Part shown: positions 37,248 to 44,942 of the stretch, one piece after another
Numbering within the stretch: position 1 is the stretch's first letter
Layout of the letters: each line of letters starts with the position of its first letter
NCBI GenBank assembly: GCA_029058745.1
Contig: JAIDXM010000081.1
Coordinates: 31,365 to 95,364, forward strand
DNA length: 64,000 nt
Direction: 5' to 3'
From: Muribaculaceae bacterium
GTDB lineage: Bacteria > Bacteroidota > Bacteroidia > Bacteroidales > Muribaculaceae
Translations under genes and position numbers: made by a program
Notes under the pieces: generated by a model
The model's input: the letters and a program-made list of their open reading frames with translations, nothing else
The model's database searches: none
Told to the model about the DNA's origin: nothing

Positions 37248-37363
37248 CAGACGGAATAGATTGTTAATCCTGATTTGGAAAGACATTATGCCCCGCGCCC
37301 TAACGGGCAGACATTATGTGCCAAATAGACTACAATTATCTTAACATTAATAACTTTATAACT

Positions 37364-40300
37364 ATGAGCAAAGCTAAGCAATTCCTGACTTGCGATGGTA
37401 ATCAGGCTGCGGCGCATATCAGTTACATGTTTACTGAGGTTGCCGCTATTTATCCTATTACCCCCTCGTCAACCATGGCCGAATATGTGGACGACTGGTC
37501 GGCGGCAGGCAGGAAAAACATTTTTGGAGAGACTGTCCTCGTGCAGGAGATGCAGAGCGAGGGAGGAGCTGCCGGTGCGGTTCACGGTTCTCTTCAGGCA
37601 GGTGCCCTCACAACCACCTACACAGCTTCACAGGGTCTTCTCCTGATGATTCCCAACATGTATAAAATAGCAGGCGAGTTGCTCCCCTGTGTATTCCATG
37701 TTTCGGCTCGTACACTCGCCTCTCATGCCCTGAGCATCTTTGGCGACCATCAGGACGTGATGTCGGCTCGCCAGACCGGTTTCGCTATGCTCGCGGAAGG
37801 TTCAGTGCAGGAGGTAATGGATCTTGCGGCAGTGGCTCATCTTGCAACAATAAAGAGCCGTGTTCCTTTTGTGAATTTCTTCGACGGATTCCGTACATCT
37901 CACGAGATACAGAAAATCGAAGCTATAGCACAGGAAGACCTTGCACCGCTTATTGACCAGGATGCATTGGCAGATTTCCGTAACCGTGCACTTAACCCCG
38001 GTGCTCCAGTAGCGCGTGGTATGGCAGAGAACCCTGATGTTTTCTTCCAGCATCGTGAGGCATCCAACCCCTACTATCTTGCAGTTCCCGAAATCGTGGA
38101 GAACTACATGAAGGAGGTTTCAAAAATCACCGGTCGCAACTACGGACTGTTTGACTATTATGGAGATCCCGAGGCAGAGCGCGTTATTATCGCTATGGGT
38201 TCTGTCACTGAGTGCATCCGTGAGACTATCGACTATCTCCGTGCCAAAGGTGAGAAGGTTGGTCTCGTAAGCGTTCATCTCTATCGTCCGTTCTCAGCAA
38301 GACATTTCCTTGCGGCTGTACCCGCAACAGCAAAACGTATCGCTGTGCTTGACCGCACAAAAGAGCCCGGTGCTGTTGGCGAGCCCTTGTATCTTGATGT
38401 CAAGGACTGCTATTATGGCAAGGAGAATGCCCCGCTTATCGTTGGCGGCCGTTTCGGACTCAGCTCGAAGGACACCACTCCCGCACAGATTCTTTCTGTT
38501 TATGAGAACCTCGCACTGCCCGAACCCAAGAATGGTTTCACTGTCGGAATCAACGATGATGTCACCTTCCTGTCACTTCCCCAGCTTCCTGAAATCAGCG
38601 TAGGAGGGAAAGGGTTGTTCCAGGCCAAGTTCTTCGGTCTTGGCGCTGACGGTACAGTAGGTGCCAACAAGAACTCTGTTAAGATTATCGGTGACAATAC
38701 CGACAAGTATTGCCAGGCATATTTCTCATATGACTCAAAGAAGTCGGGCGGCTTTACTTGCTCACACCTCCGATTCGGAGATGAGCCTATCCGTTCCACT
38801 TATCTTGTGACCACACCAAACTTCGTGGCATGCCATGTGCAGGCTTATCTCCACATGTATGACGTGACCCGTGGTCTCCAGCCCAACGGCACATTCCTGC
38901 TCAATACAATCTGGGAAGGAGAGGAGCTTGCCAAAAACCTTCCGAACAAGGTGAAGCGACTCTTCGCTCAGAACAATATCTCTGTATATTATATCAACGC
39001 ATCCAAGATTGCACAGGAAATCGGACTTGGCAACCGCACCAACACCATTCTTCAGAGTGCATTCTTCCGCATTACGGAGGTTATCCCTGTGGAACTCGCT
39101 GTTGAGCAGATGAAGAAATTCATTGTCAAGTCTTACGGCAAGAAGGGTCAGAACATAGTTGATATGAACTATGCCGCAGTTGACCGTGGAGGCGAGTATA
39201 AGAAACTCGATGTTGATCCCGCATGGGCTCAGCTTCCCGACGATGAGGCCAAGGCGGTTGACGCTCCGGAGTTTGTGACTAACGTAGTGTTCCCAATCAA
39301 CGCACAGGATGGAGACCTTCTTCCGGTAAGCACTTTCAAGGATTGCGCCGACGGCACATGGCCCCAGGGCACAGCCCGCTATGAGAAACGTGGTGTAGCG
39401 GCATTTGTTCCGGAATGGAATCCTGAGAACTGTATCCAGTGTAACAAGTGTGCATACGTTTGTCCTCACGCTGCAATCCGTCCGTTTGTGCTCGATGCAG
39501 AGGAAATGGCAGCCGCTCCGTTCGGCGAGGAACACTCAATCCCCGCTATCGGCAAGACCTTCACGGGCATGCGTTTCGTTCAGCAGGTTGACGTTCTCGA
39601 CTGTCTCGGATGTGGCAACTGTGCAGATGTCTGCCCGGGCAAGAAGGGAGCCAAGGCTCTTACTATGAAACACGAGGAGAGCCAGGTTGCCGAGCAGGTC
39701 AACTGGGACTACTGCACGAAGAATGTTTCTTCCAAGCAGAACCTTGTTGACATCAAGGCCAACGTCAAGAACAGTCAGTTCGCAACACCTATGTTTGAGT
39801 TCTCAGGCGCATGCTCAGGTTGTGGTGAGACTCCTTATGTGAAGCTAATCAGCCAGCTCTTTGGCGACCATGAGGTTGTGGCAAACGCTACCGGTTGCTC
39901 ATCTATCTATTCCGGTTCGGTTCCATCCACTCCTTATTGCGAGAACGAGAAGGGTCAGGGTCCAGCATGGGCTAACTCGCTGTTCGAGGATTTCTGCGAG
40001 TTCGGTCTCGGTATGCACATTGCATACGAGAAGATGCGTGCCCGTCTTGAGGAGACCTGCAATAAGATTATCTCCTCAGAGGAGGCTCCCGAGGCTCTCA
40101 AGAATGCCGCGTCTGCTTGGATGGAAGTTCGCGAGGATGCCGCTGCATCACGTGAGAAGGGTGCCGCTCTTATCGAGGAGGCCAAGAAAGGCGCAGAGGC
40201 AGGATGCGACTGTTGCAAGAAGCTTCTTTCTCTTGAGCACTATCTGACAAAGCGTAGCCAGTGGATTATCGGTGGCGACGGTGCAAGCTATGATATCGGT

Positions 40301-40954
40301 TACGGTGGTCTCGACCATGTGATTGCCTCCGGTAAGAATGTGAATATCCTCGTTCTTGATACTGAGGTTTACTCTAACACCGGTGGTCAGTCTTCCAAGT
40401 CAACTCCAATTGCCGCTATAGCTAAGTTTGCCGCAGCCGGTAAGCGTATCCGCAAGAAGGATCTCGGCCTTATGGCAACCACTTATGGGTACGTATATGT
40501 GGCTCAGGTTGCAATGGGTGCGGACAATGCACAGACTCTCAAGGCAATCCGCGAGGCAGAGGCATACGATGGCCCGTCGCTCATTATCGCTTACTCACCC
40601 TGTATCAACCATGGTCTGAAGGTGGGTATGGGTCATAGCCAGGAGGAGGAGAAGAAAGCCGTAGAATGCGGCTACTGGCACCTCTGGCGCTATAATCCAG
40701 ACCTTGAGAACAGTGGAGAGAATCCATTCTCCCTTGACAGCAAGGAGCCAGATTGGAGCAAGTTCAACGACTTCCTCAAGGGTGAGGTTCGTTTCGCATC
40801 TCTCTATAAGATGCAGCCAGAGGCGGCAGACGAACTCTTCAAGGCAGCCCAGGACAACGCACGTTGGCGCTACAACAATTACAAGCGTCTCTCACAGCAG
40901 AACTGGGGTGTGGATCCTGAGATGACTTCTGAAGAGGAGGCATTGCGTAAGTAA
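37364..40954 (+). CDS. nifJ: Pyruvate:ferredoxin (flavodoxin) oxidoreductase
   Basis: A 1196-residue homodimer-type PFOR. Domain I starts FLTCDGNQAAAHISYMFTEVAAIYPITPSS (pyruvate/TPP pyrimidine side). Two 4Fe-4S ferredoxin motifs follow at ~700-770: CIQCNKCAYVCPHA and CLGCGNCADVCPG. The C-terminal TPP domain has GDGASYDIGYGGLDH and LDTEVYSNTGGQ, and extra cysteines (SGACSGCGETP) bind the proximal cluster. It converts pyruvate and CoA to acetyl-CoA, CO2 and reduced ferredoxin, the centre of anaerobic carbon flow. ATG 37364 is preferred; an earlier in-frame ATG at 37316 lies in the leader. Codon use is strongly biased, as for highly expressed genes. Confidence 0.96.
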   Translation: MSKAKQFLTCDGNQAAAHISYMFTEVAAIYPITPSSTMAEYVDDWSAAGRKNIFGETVLVQEMQSEGGAAGAVHGSLQAGALTTTYTASQGLLLMIPNMYKIAGELLPCVFHVSARTLASHALSIFGDHQDVMSARQTGFAMLAEGSVQEVMDLAAVAHLATIKSRVPFVNFFDGFRTSHEIQKIEAIAQEDLAPLIDQDALADFRNRALNPGAPVARGMAENPDVFFQHREASNPYYLAVPEIVENYMKEVSKITGRNYGLFDYYGDPEAERVIIAMGSVTECIRETIDYLRAKGEKVGLVSVHLYRPFSARHFLAAVPATAKRIAVLDRTKEPGAVGEPLYLDVKDCYYGKENAPLIVGGRFGLSSKDTTPAQILSVYENLALPEPKNGFTVGINDDVTFLSLPQLPEISVGGKGLFQAKFFGLGADGTVGANKNSVKIIGDNTDKYCQAYFSYDSKKSGGFTCSHLRFGDEPIRSTYLVTTPNFVACHVQAYLHMYDVTRGLQPNGTFLLNTIWEGEELAKNLPNKVKRLFAQNNISVYYINASKIAQEIGLGNRTNTILQSAFFRITEVIPVELAVEQMKKFIVKSYGKKGQNIVDMNYAAVDRGGEYKKLDVDPAWAQLPDDEAKAVDAPEFVTNVVFPINAQDGDLLPVSTFKDCADGTWPQGTARYEKRGVAAFVPEWNPENCIQCNKCAYVCPHAAIRPFVLDAEEMAAAPFGEEHSIPAIGKTFTGMRFVQQVDVLDCLGCGNCADVCPGKKGAKALTMKHEESQVAEQVNWDYCTKNVSSKQNLVDIKANVKNSQFATPMFEFSGACSGCGETPYVKLISQLFGDHEVVANATGCSSIYSGSVPSTPYCENEKGQGPAWANSLFEDFCEFGLGMHIAYEKMRARLEETCNKIISSEEAPEALKNAASAWMEVREDAAASREKGAALIEEAKKGAEAGCDCCKKLLSLEHYLTKRSQWIIGGDGASYDIGYGGLDHVIASGKNVNILVLDTEVYSNTGGQSSKSTPIAAIAKFAAAGKRIRKKDLGLMATTYGYVYVAQVAMGADNAQTLKAIREAEAYDGPSLIIAYSPCINHGLKVGMGHSQEEEKKAVECGYWHLWRYNPDLENSGENPFSLDSKEPDWSKFNDFLKGEVRFASLYKMQPEAADELFKAAQDNARWRYNNYKRLSQQNWGVDPEMTSEEEALRK

Positions 40955-40977
40955 TGGTACGTATTAAATAAATGTAA

Positions 40978-41010
40978 TAGGGAAGTGCTGTCAGCACTTC
41001 CCTATTTTTT
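40978..41010 (+). terminator. Intrinsic terminator of nifJ, shared with the left end of the Rpn unit
   Basis: TAGGGAAGTGCTG (40978-40990) pairs perfectly with CAGCACTTCCCTA (40992-41004) and is followed by T6. The distal half of this hairpin is also present at the second Rpn unit, while the proximal half is unique to this site. Confidence 0.9.
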
Positions 41011-41086
41011 AAGGAAATGCCATACAAATATAAAAGAATTCGGTAAAAATTTTTTATCTTTGTGATGTAAACAAAAAGTTGACGGT

Positions 41087-42043
41087 ATGTATAATGATTC
41101 TACCTACATAAGGTTTGATTGGGCCATGAAGCATATGCTTCGAGATAAGGCGAATTTTGATATACTTGAGGGATTCCTGACGGTTCTTCTTGGAGATGAT
41201 GTCAGAATAGTGGAGCTTCTTGAGAGCGAAAGTAACCAGGAAAGCGACTCGGATAAATTCAACAGGGTTGACATCAAGGCCAAGAACTCCCATGGTCATA
41301 TAATCCTCATAGAGGTACAGCTCAGCCGTCAGCTCTATTATCTGCAGAGGATTCTATATGGCACATGTAAGGCAATCACAGAGCATATCAGTATTGGAGA
41401 TAATTACGACCAGGTAAAAAAGGTGTATTCCATAAGTTTGTTATATTGTGACTATGGAAGAGGTGATGATTATGTTTACCATGGTGAGACTCAGTTCAAG
41501 GGGATACATACCGGCAATGAATTGTATGTCAATACCAAGGAGGAAGGAGTAATAGTCACACATCGTCCCAGGGAGGTTTTTCCGGAATATTACCTGGTAA
41601 GGGTGAACTCATATGACAAGATACCGGAATCTCCATTGGATGAATGGATGGATTATCTGAAAACCGGCAAGGTCAAAGAGAACACACGCACCCCCGGCCT
41701 TCGAGGCGTAATGGAGAAGTTGAAGTATATGTCGATGTCACCAAAGGAAAAGAGGGCATATGAAGCCCATATAGACAATATCAGGGTTCAGGATGATGTG
41801 CTGAACACAGCCCGAGAGGAAGGCTTGAGTGAAGGGCGAGCGGAAGGGCGAGCGGAAGGTCGAGCAGAAGGACGAGCGGAAGGGCGAGCGGAAGGACGAG
41901 CGGAAGGGCGAGCAGAAGGACGAGCGGAAGGCATTAGAGCGATTGCAGTCAAGTTGATATCGATGGGACTGGATAATGATTTGGTTAGAAATGCCACGGC
42001 TCTTTCCGATAGAGAGATTGATGAAATCAGGGAATCCCTGTAA
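41087..42043 (+). CDS. Rpn family recombination-promoting nuclease/putative transposase, copy 1
   Basis: A 318-residue PD-(D/E)XK nuclease-family protein. The N-terminus YNDSTYIRFDWAMKHMLRDK resembles other Bacteroidota members (PDDEXK_2). The catalytic core is visible as Asp62 in VDIKAK and Glu76-x-Gln78 in LIEVQLS. A C-terminal arm has eight EGRA repeats (41831-41926), then EGIRAIAVKLISMGLDNDLV, a small helical tail. E. coli Rpn proteins are DNA endonucleases that promote RecA-independent recombination and have been tied to phage defence with an in-frame C-terminal inhibitor. In-frame Met codons at 209, 215 and 217 could start such a product here (inference). It sits between nifJ and a PUL. 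Confidence 0.88.
   Translation: MYNDSTYIRFDWAMKHMLRDKANFDILEGFLTVLLGDDVRIVELLESESNQESDSDKFNRVDIKAKNSHGHIILIEVQLSRQLYYLQRILYGTCKAITEHISIGDNYDQVKKVYSISLLYCDYGRGDDYVYHGETQFKGIHTGNELYVNTKEEGVIVTHRPREVFPEYYLVRVNSYDKIPESPLDEWMDYLKTGKVKENTRTPGLRGVMEKLKYMSMSPKEKRAYEAHIDNIRVQDDVLNTAREEGLSEGRAEGRAEGRAEGRAEGRAEGRAEGRAEGRAEGIRAIAVKLISMGLDNDLVRNATALSDREIDEIRESL
41831..41926 (+). repeat. 12-bp tandem repeat, 8 units (EGRA)
   Basis: Eight in-frame copies of a 12-bp unit (gaagggcgagcg with minor variants) encode EGRA eight times. The second gene has six units. Slippage changes the protein by multiples of four residues without a frameshift. Confidence 0.95.
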
Positions 42044-42053
42044 AGAGGTATTT

Positions 42054-42087
42054 GGGGAACTGTTGCCATGTTTGGTGACAGCTCCCC
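42054..42087 (+). terminator. Hairpin after Rpn copy 1
   Basis: GGGGAACTGTTGCCA (42054-42068) pairs with TGGTGACAGCTCCCC (42073-42087), with one A-C mismatch and a 4-nt loop; the stem extends with ATTT/GAAT outside. No T-tract follows, so termination is likely but weak. Confidence 0.55.
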
Positions 42088-42109
42088 GAATGCTTCATAG
42101 AGGTTTGGC

Positions 42110-42973
42110 TTATGAATTGAAACTGTTTCTGTATTTGTTAGGTGTGATACCGACTTGCTTACGGAAAAGCCGGGTGAAGTATGACACGTCCTCATAGCCT
42201 AAGGTATATGCTATTTCCTTTATTGAGATTGATTCGGATGCAAGCATAAGACGAGCTCTCATCATTTTCCTGTCGATAATGAAACGGGCGGGAGTGCAAC
42301 CGAGTTCTTGTTTAAATAGTCTGATAAAGTGATCGGTTGACATGCAAGTCTCACGAGCAAGCTCATCGACACGTATCAATTCACTGTCTTTTTTATCGAT
42401 AAGTTTCAGGGCAGTCTGTATGCGAGAATCTTTGGATTTATATTTCGGAGAAGCGAATTTTACGAAACGTCCTAAGAGCTGGAATATTATGCCCATTGAT
42501 TCAAGGCGGTCGAATAGAGGGCGACTTCGGTTAAGTCTTACGCATTCTATCAATGAGTGCTTATTGTCGTATATTCTCGGGTCTGCGAATTTGAGAGCCA
42601 TTGAGGAATTATGCTCACATAGACATTCAAACAACATACGGTCAATATTCAGCCCAGGAATCTCAAACGGAAAATCGAGGTTGCCGATAATGCTTTCACC
42701 GCAGTGTATCCCTTCTTCATAAAGATGTACATAATAGTGCTTGAACACACCTGTGCATGAGTCGGAATGTTCAGTGAATGCAGGAATCATATACATGTTG
42801 CCAGATGTCAGAGAGTGGCTTGTGGTTTTACCATCTTTTGTAAAGGTCACAGTTGCATTCCCTTCGGTCACATAGTATATACGTGTAAACGGACTGTTGA
42901 TTTGTTTAAAGTTCCAGTTTCCATCGTGTGATGCAAAGCCTACGTTAAGCATAAGCATATTGTTTATTATCAT
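42110..42973 (-). CDS. AraC family transcriptional regulator of the PUL
   Basis: A 287-residue regulator. The N-terminal ~160 residues form a cupin-like sugar-sensing domain ([19 protein letters not shown]). The C-terminal ~100 residues carry two helix-turn-helix motifs ([20 protein letters not shown] and [20 protein letters not shown]), ending in [10 protein letters not shown]. It is divergent from the fucosidase gene, so control of the PUL is likely; the inducing sugar is unknown. Its stop codon lies in the ragged right edge of Rpn repeat copy 1. Confidence 0.9.
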   Translation of the reverse strand: MIINNMLMLNVGFASHDGNWNFKQINSPFTRIYYVTEGNATVTFTKDGKTTSHSLTSGNMYMIPAFTEHSDSCTGVFKHYYVHLYEEGIHCGESIIGNLDFPFEIPGLNIDRMLFECLCEHNSSMALKFADPRIYDNKHSLIECVRLNRSRPLFDRLESMGIIFQLLGRFVKFASPKYKSKDSRIQTALKLIDKKDSELIRVDELARETCMSTDHFIRLFKQELGCTPARFIIDRKMMRARLMLASESISIKEIAYTLGYEDVSYFTRLFRKQVGITPNKYRNSFNS

Positions 42974-43014
42974 ATGTTGCGATGTTTTATCTTAATCTGT
43001 ATGTAAAGTTTCTG

Positions 43015-43153
43015 CAAATATAGCTAATAATACTCACATTTAAATGAATCTGTAATATGTAGAATGAAAGGTAGCAATCTTTGCTATATCGAAAAAGTCC
43101 TATATTTTTATCGAATTAATAACAGCTCTTTGAAATTTGGCAGATTAATTTTG
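43015..43153. promoter_or_regulatory. Divergent PUL promoter region (araC / GH29)
   Basis: Minus-strand TATATTTG (43015-43022) is a -7 match for the AraC gene; plus-strand TAATTTTG (43146-43153) is one for the fucosidase gene, 28 bp before its ATG. Both lack a good -33 TTG, as would be expected if an activator such as the AraC protein is needed. Confidence 0.45.
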
Positions 43154-43180
43154 TGATACTAAAACATAACGTCAAATATC

Positions 43181-44824
43181 ATGAATCTAAGAAAACGAAT
43201 TATAATAGCTTTATTGTTTCCGTTGTCGTGTATGGCACAGGAATATGCAGTGTCTGTCTCGGAGGCAAATGAGCCTATGATGAAGGGAATGTATGAACCC
43301 ACCTGGGAGTCTCTCTCCCAATATGAGGTGCCCGAATGGTTTCGTGATGCTAAATTCGGCATCTGGGCACATTGGGGACCACAGTGTGTTGAAGGATCGG
43401 GCGATTGGATGGCTCGTTCCATGTATATCGAGGGTTCAAGGGAATATAAATATCATCTTGAGAATTACGGACACCCTTCGGAGTTCGGATTCAAAGACAT
43501 CCTGCCATTGTTTAAGGCAGAGAACTGGAATCCCGATTATTTGGTAGGGCTATATAAGAAAACAGGTGCTCGGTATTTCTTTGTGCTTGGAAATCACCAT
43601 GACAACTACGACCTTTGGGACAGCCAGTATCAGGAGTGGAATTCAAAAAATATAGGACCGAAACAAGATATACTTAAAGGTTGGGCAGATGCCTGCAAGA
43701 AACATGATATGCCGTTTGGCATAAGCCTGCACGCCGACCATGCCTGGAGCTGGTATGAGCCCTCACGCCGTTATGACCGTAATGGCGACAAGGCCGGCGT
43801 ACCGTACGATGGCAGTATCACCAAAGAGGAAGGCACGGGGAAATGGTGGGAAGGCCTTGACCCCCAGAAACTGTATGCCCAGAATCATCCTGAGAGTTAT
43901 GGGTCGTGGTGTGATGGCATGATTCATCGCCAGTGGGCGTGGGGAGAGGGAGTGGCGCAACCCTCCGTAGAGTTTGTCTCCAATTTTTATGACCGTACAC
44001 TTGATGTGATAAACCGTTATAATCCGGATCTTCTCTATTTTGATGTTACTGGTGTGCCGTTCTATCCTATCAGTGACGCAGGGTTGAAGATTGCCACTCA
44101 TTTCTACAATCATAACCTTGCGGAAAACGGAAAGAAGGACTTTTCAGCTGTAATGTTCGGGAAGATTTTGACAGAACGTCAAAAAGAGGCACTCGTGTGG
44201 GATGTAGAGCGAGGTGCTCCCAATATGATTTCTGATAAACCGTGGCAGACATGCACATGTATAGGAGGATGGCACTATAATGATGAGATTTATAAGAACA
44301 ATTGGTATAAATCCGCTGGTCAGGTTATCAAGATGCTTGCCGACGTTGTAAGCAAGAACGGCAACCTCCTGTTGAGTATTCCGCTTCGTGCCGACGGCAC
44401 ATTTGATGAGAAAGAAGAGGAGATTATAAATGGAATCGGAGAATGGATGGCAGTCAACAGCGAGGCTATCTATTCCACACGTCCCTGGAGAGTGTTCGGA
44501 GAGGGGCCGATTGCTGATTCCGATATAAAGCTTAACGCTCAGGGATTCAATGAAGGAGCTTATACAAAAGCCACTTCTGAGGAGATTCGTTTCACACAGA
44601 CTCCTAAGTATCTTTATGCCATCTCCCTTGCGTGGCCGGAAGATGGAATCGTGACTGTGAAATCGCTTGCGGAGGGTTCTGCACTTCATGATAAGAAGAT
44701 AAAGAGTGTAGAGCTGCTGGGATATGGCAAAGTGAAATTCACTCGTGATGCCGATGGGCTGAAAGTCAGTTTGCCTGCTGAGTCTGTCAAATCCGTGGCC
44801 CCGGTTCTCAAAATCAGGAAGTGA
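43181..44824 (+). CDS. GH29 alpha-L-fucosidase, exported
   Basis: A 547-residue enzyme with signal peptide (MNLRKRIIIALLFPLSCMA, cleavage before Q). The GH29 catalytic barrel shows FGIWAHWGPQCVEG near residue 60, LGNHHDNYDLWDS near 140 and the likely nucleophile Asp in DLLYFDVTGVP around 290. A C-terminal beta-sandwich begins around residue 440. It removes alpha-L-fucose from oligo- or polysaccharides by retention, probably in the periplasm. It is the first gene of the plus-strand PUL and is read away from the AraC regulator. Linkage specificity (GH29-A versus B) is not resolved. Confidence 0.9.
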   Translation: MNLRKRIIIALLFPLSCMAQEYAVSVSEANEPMMKGMYEPTWESLSQYEVPEWFRDAKFGIWAHWGPQCVEGSGDWMARSMYIEGSREYKYHLENYGHPSEFGFKDILPLFKAENWNPDYLVGLYKKTGARYFFVLGNHHDNYDLWDSQYQEWNSKNIGPKQDILKGWADACKKHDMPFGISLHADHAWSWYEPSRRYDRNGDKAGVPYDGSITKEEGTGKWWEGLDPQKLYAQNHPESYGSWCDGMIHRQWAWGEGVAQPSVEFVSNFYDRTLDVINRYNPDLLYFDVTGVPFYPISDAGLKIATHFYNHNLAENGKKDFSAVMFGKILTERQKEALVWDVERGAPNMISDKPWQTCTCIGGWHYNDEIYKNNWYKSAGQVIKMLADVVSKNGNLLLSIPLRADGTFDEKEEEIINGIGEWMAVNSEAIYSTRPWRVFGEGPIADSDIKLNAQGFNEGAYTKATSEEIRFTQTPKYLYAISLAWPEDGIVTVKSLAEGSALHDKKIKSVELLGYGKVKFTRDADGLKVSLPAESVKSVAPVLKIRK

Positions 44825-44942
44825 CTCCTCGTCAAAACTAATCGTATAATTGCTTAAAGTCTTTACAATCCGGATGTTGGATATAATTCAATGTCCGGAG
44901 AGGATAATACTGTGCATATTTCTAACTAAACAGAATGATATT

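Larger units (their letters stand above)
40986..42117 (+). repeat. Direct repeat unit, copy 1 (Rpn nuclease gene with flanks)
   Basis: This unit recurs at 53135-54242 in the same orientation. Near-identity runs from the middle of the nifJ terminator (40986) through the whole Rpn gene to 42096. A ragged, weaker match continues to 42117 (cttatgaat in both). Differences are one C/T and homopolymer changes upstream, two 12-bp repeat units and a few substitutions in the 3' part. No terminal inverted repeats or target duplication were found. The left flank of the unit holds -7 element TATCTTTG (41055-41062). Confidence 0.95.

Noticed and set aside
41054..41299. 81-codon antisense frame at the start of the Rpn gene, repeated at 53204-53449
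   Set aside because: Its presence in both places follows from the repeat itself, and it runs antisense to a conserved nuclease domain.
41831..41926. Regular 12-bp repeats as a CRISPR-like array
   Set aside because: They are uninterrupted in-frame coding repeats without spacers.
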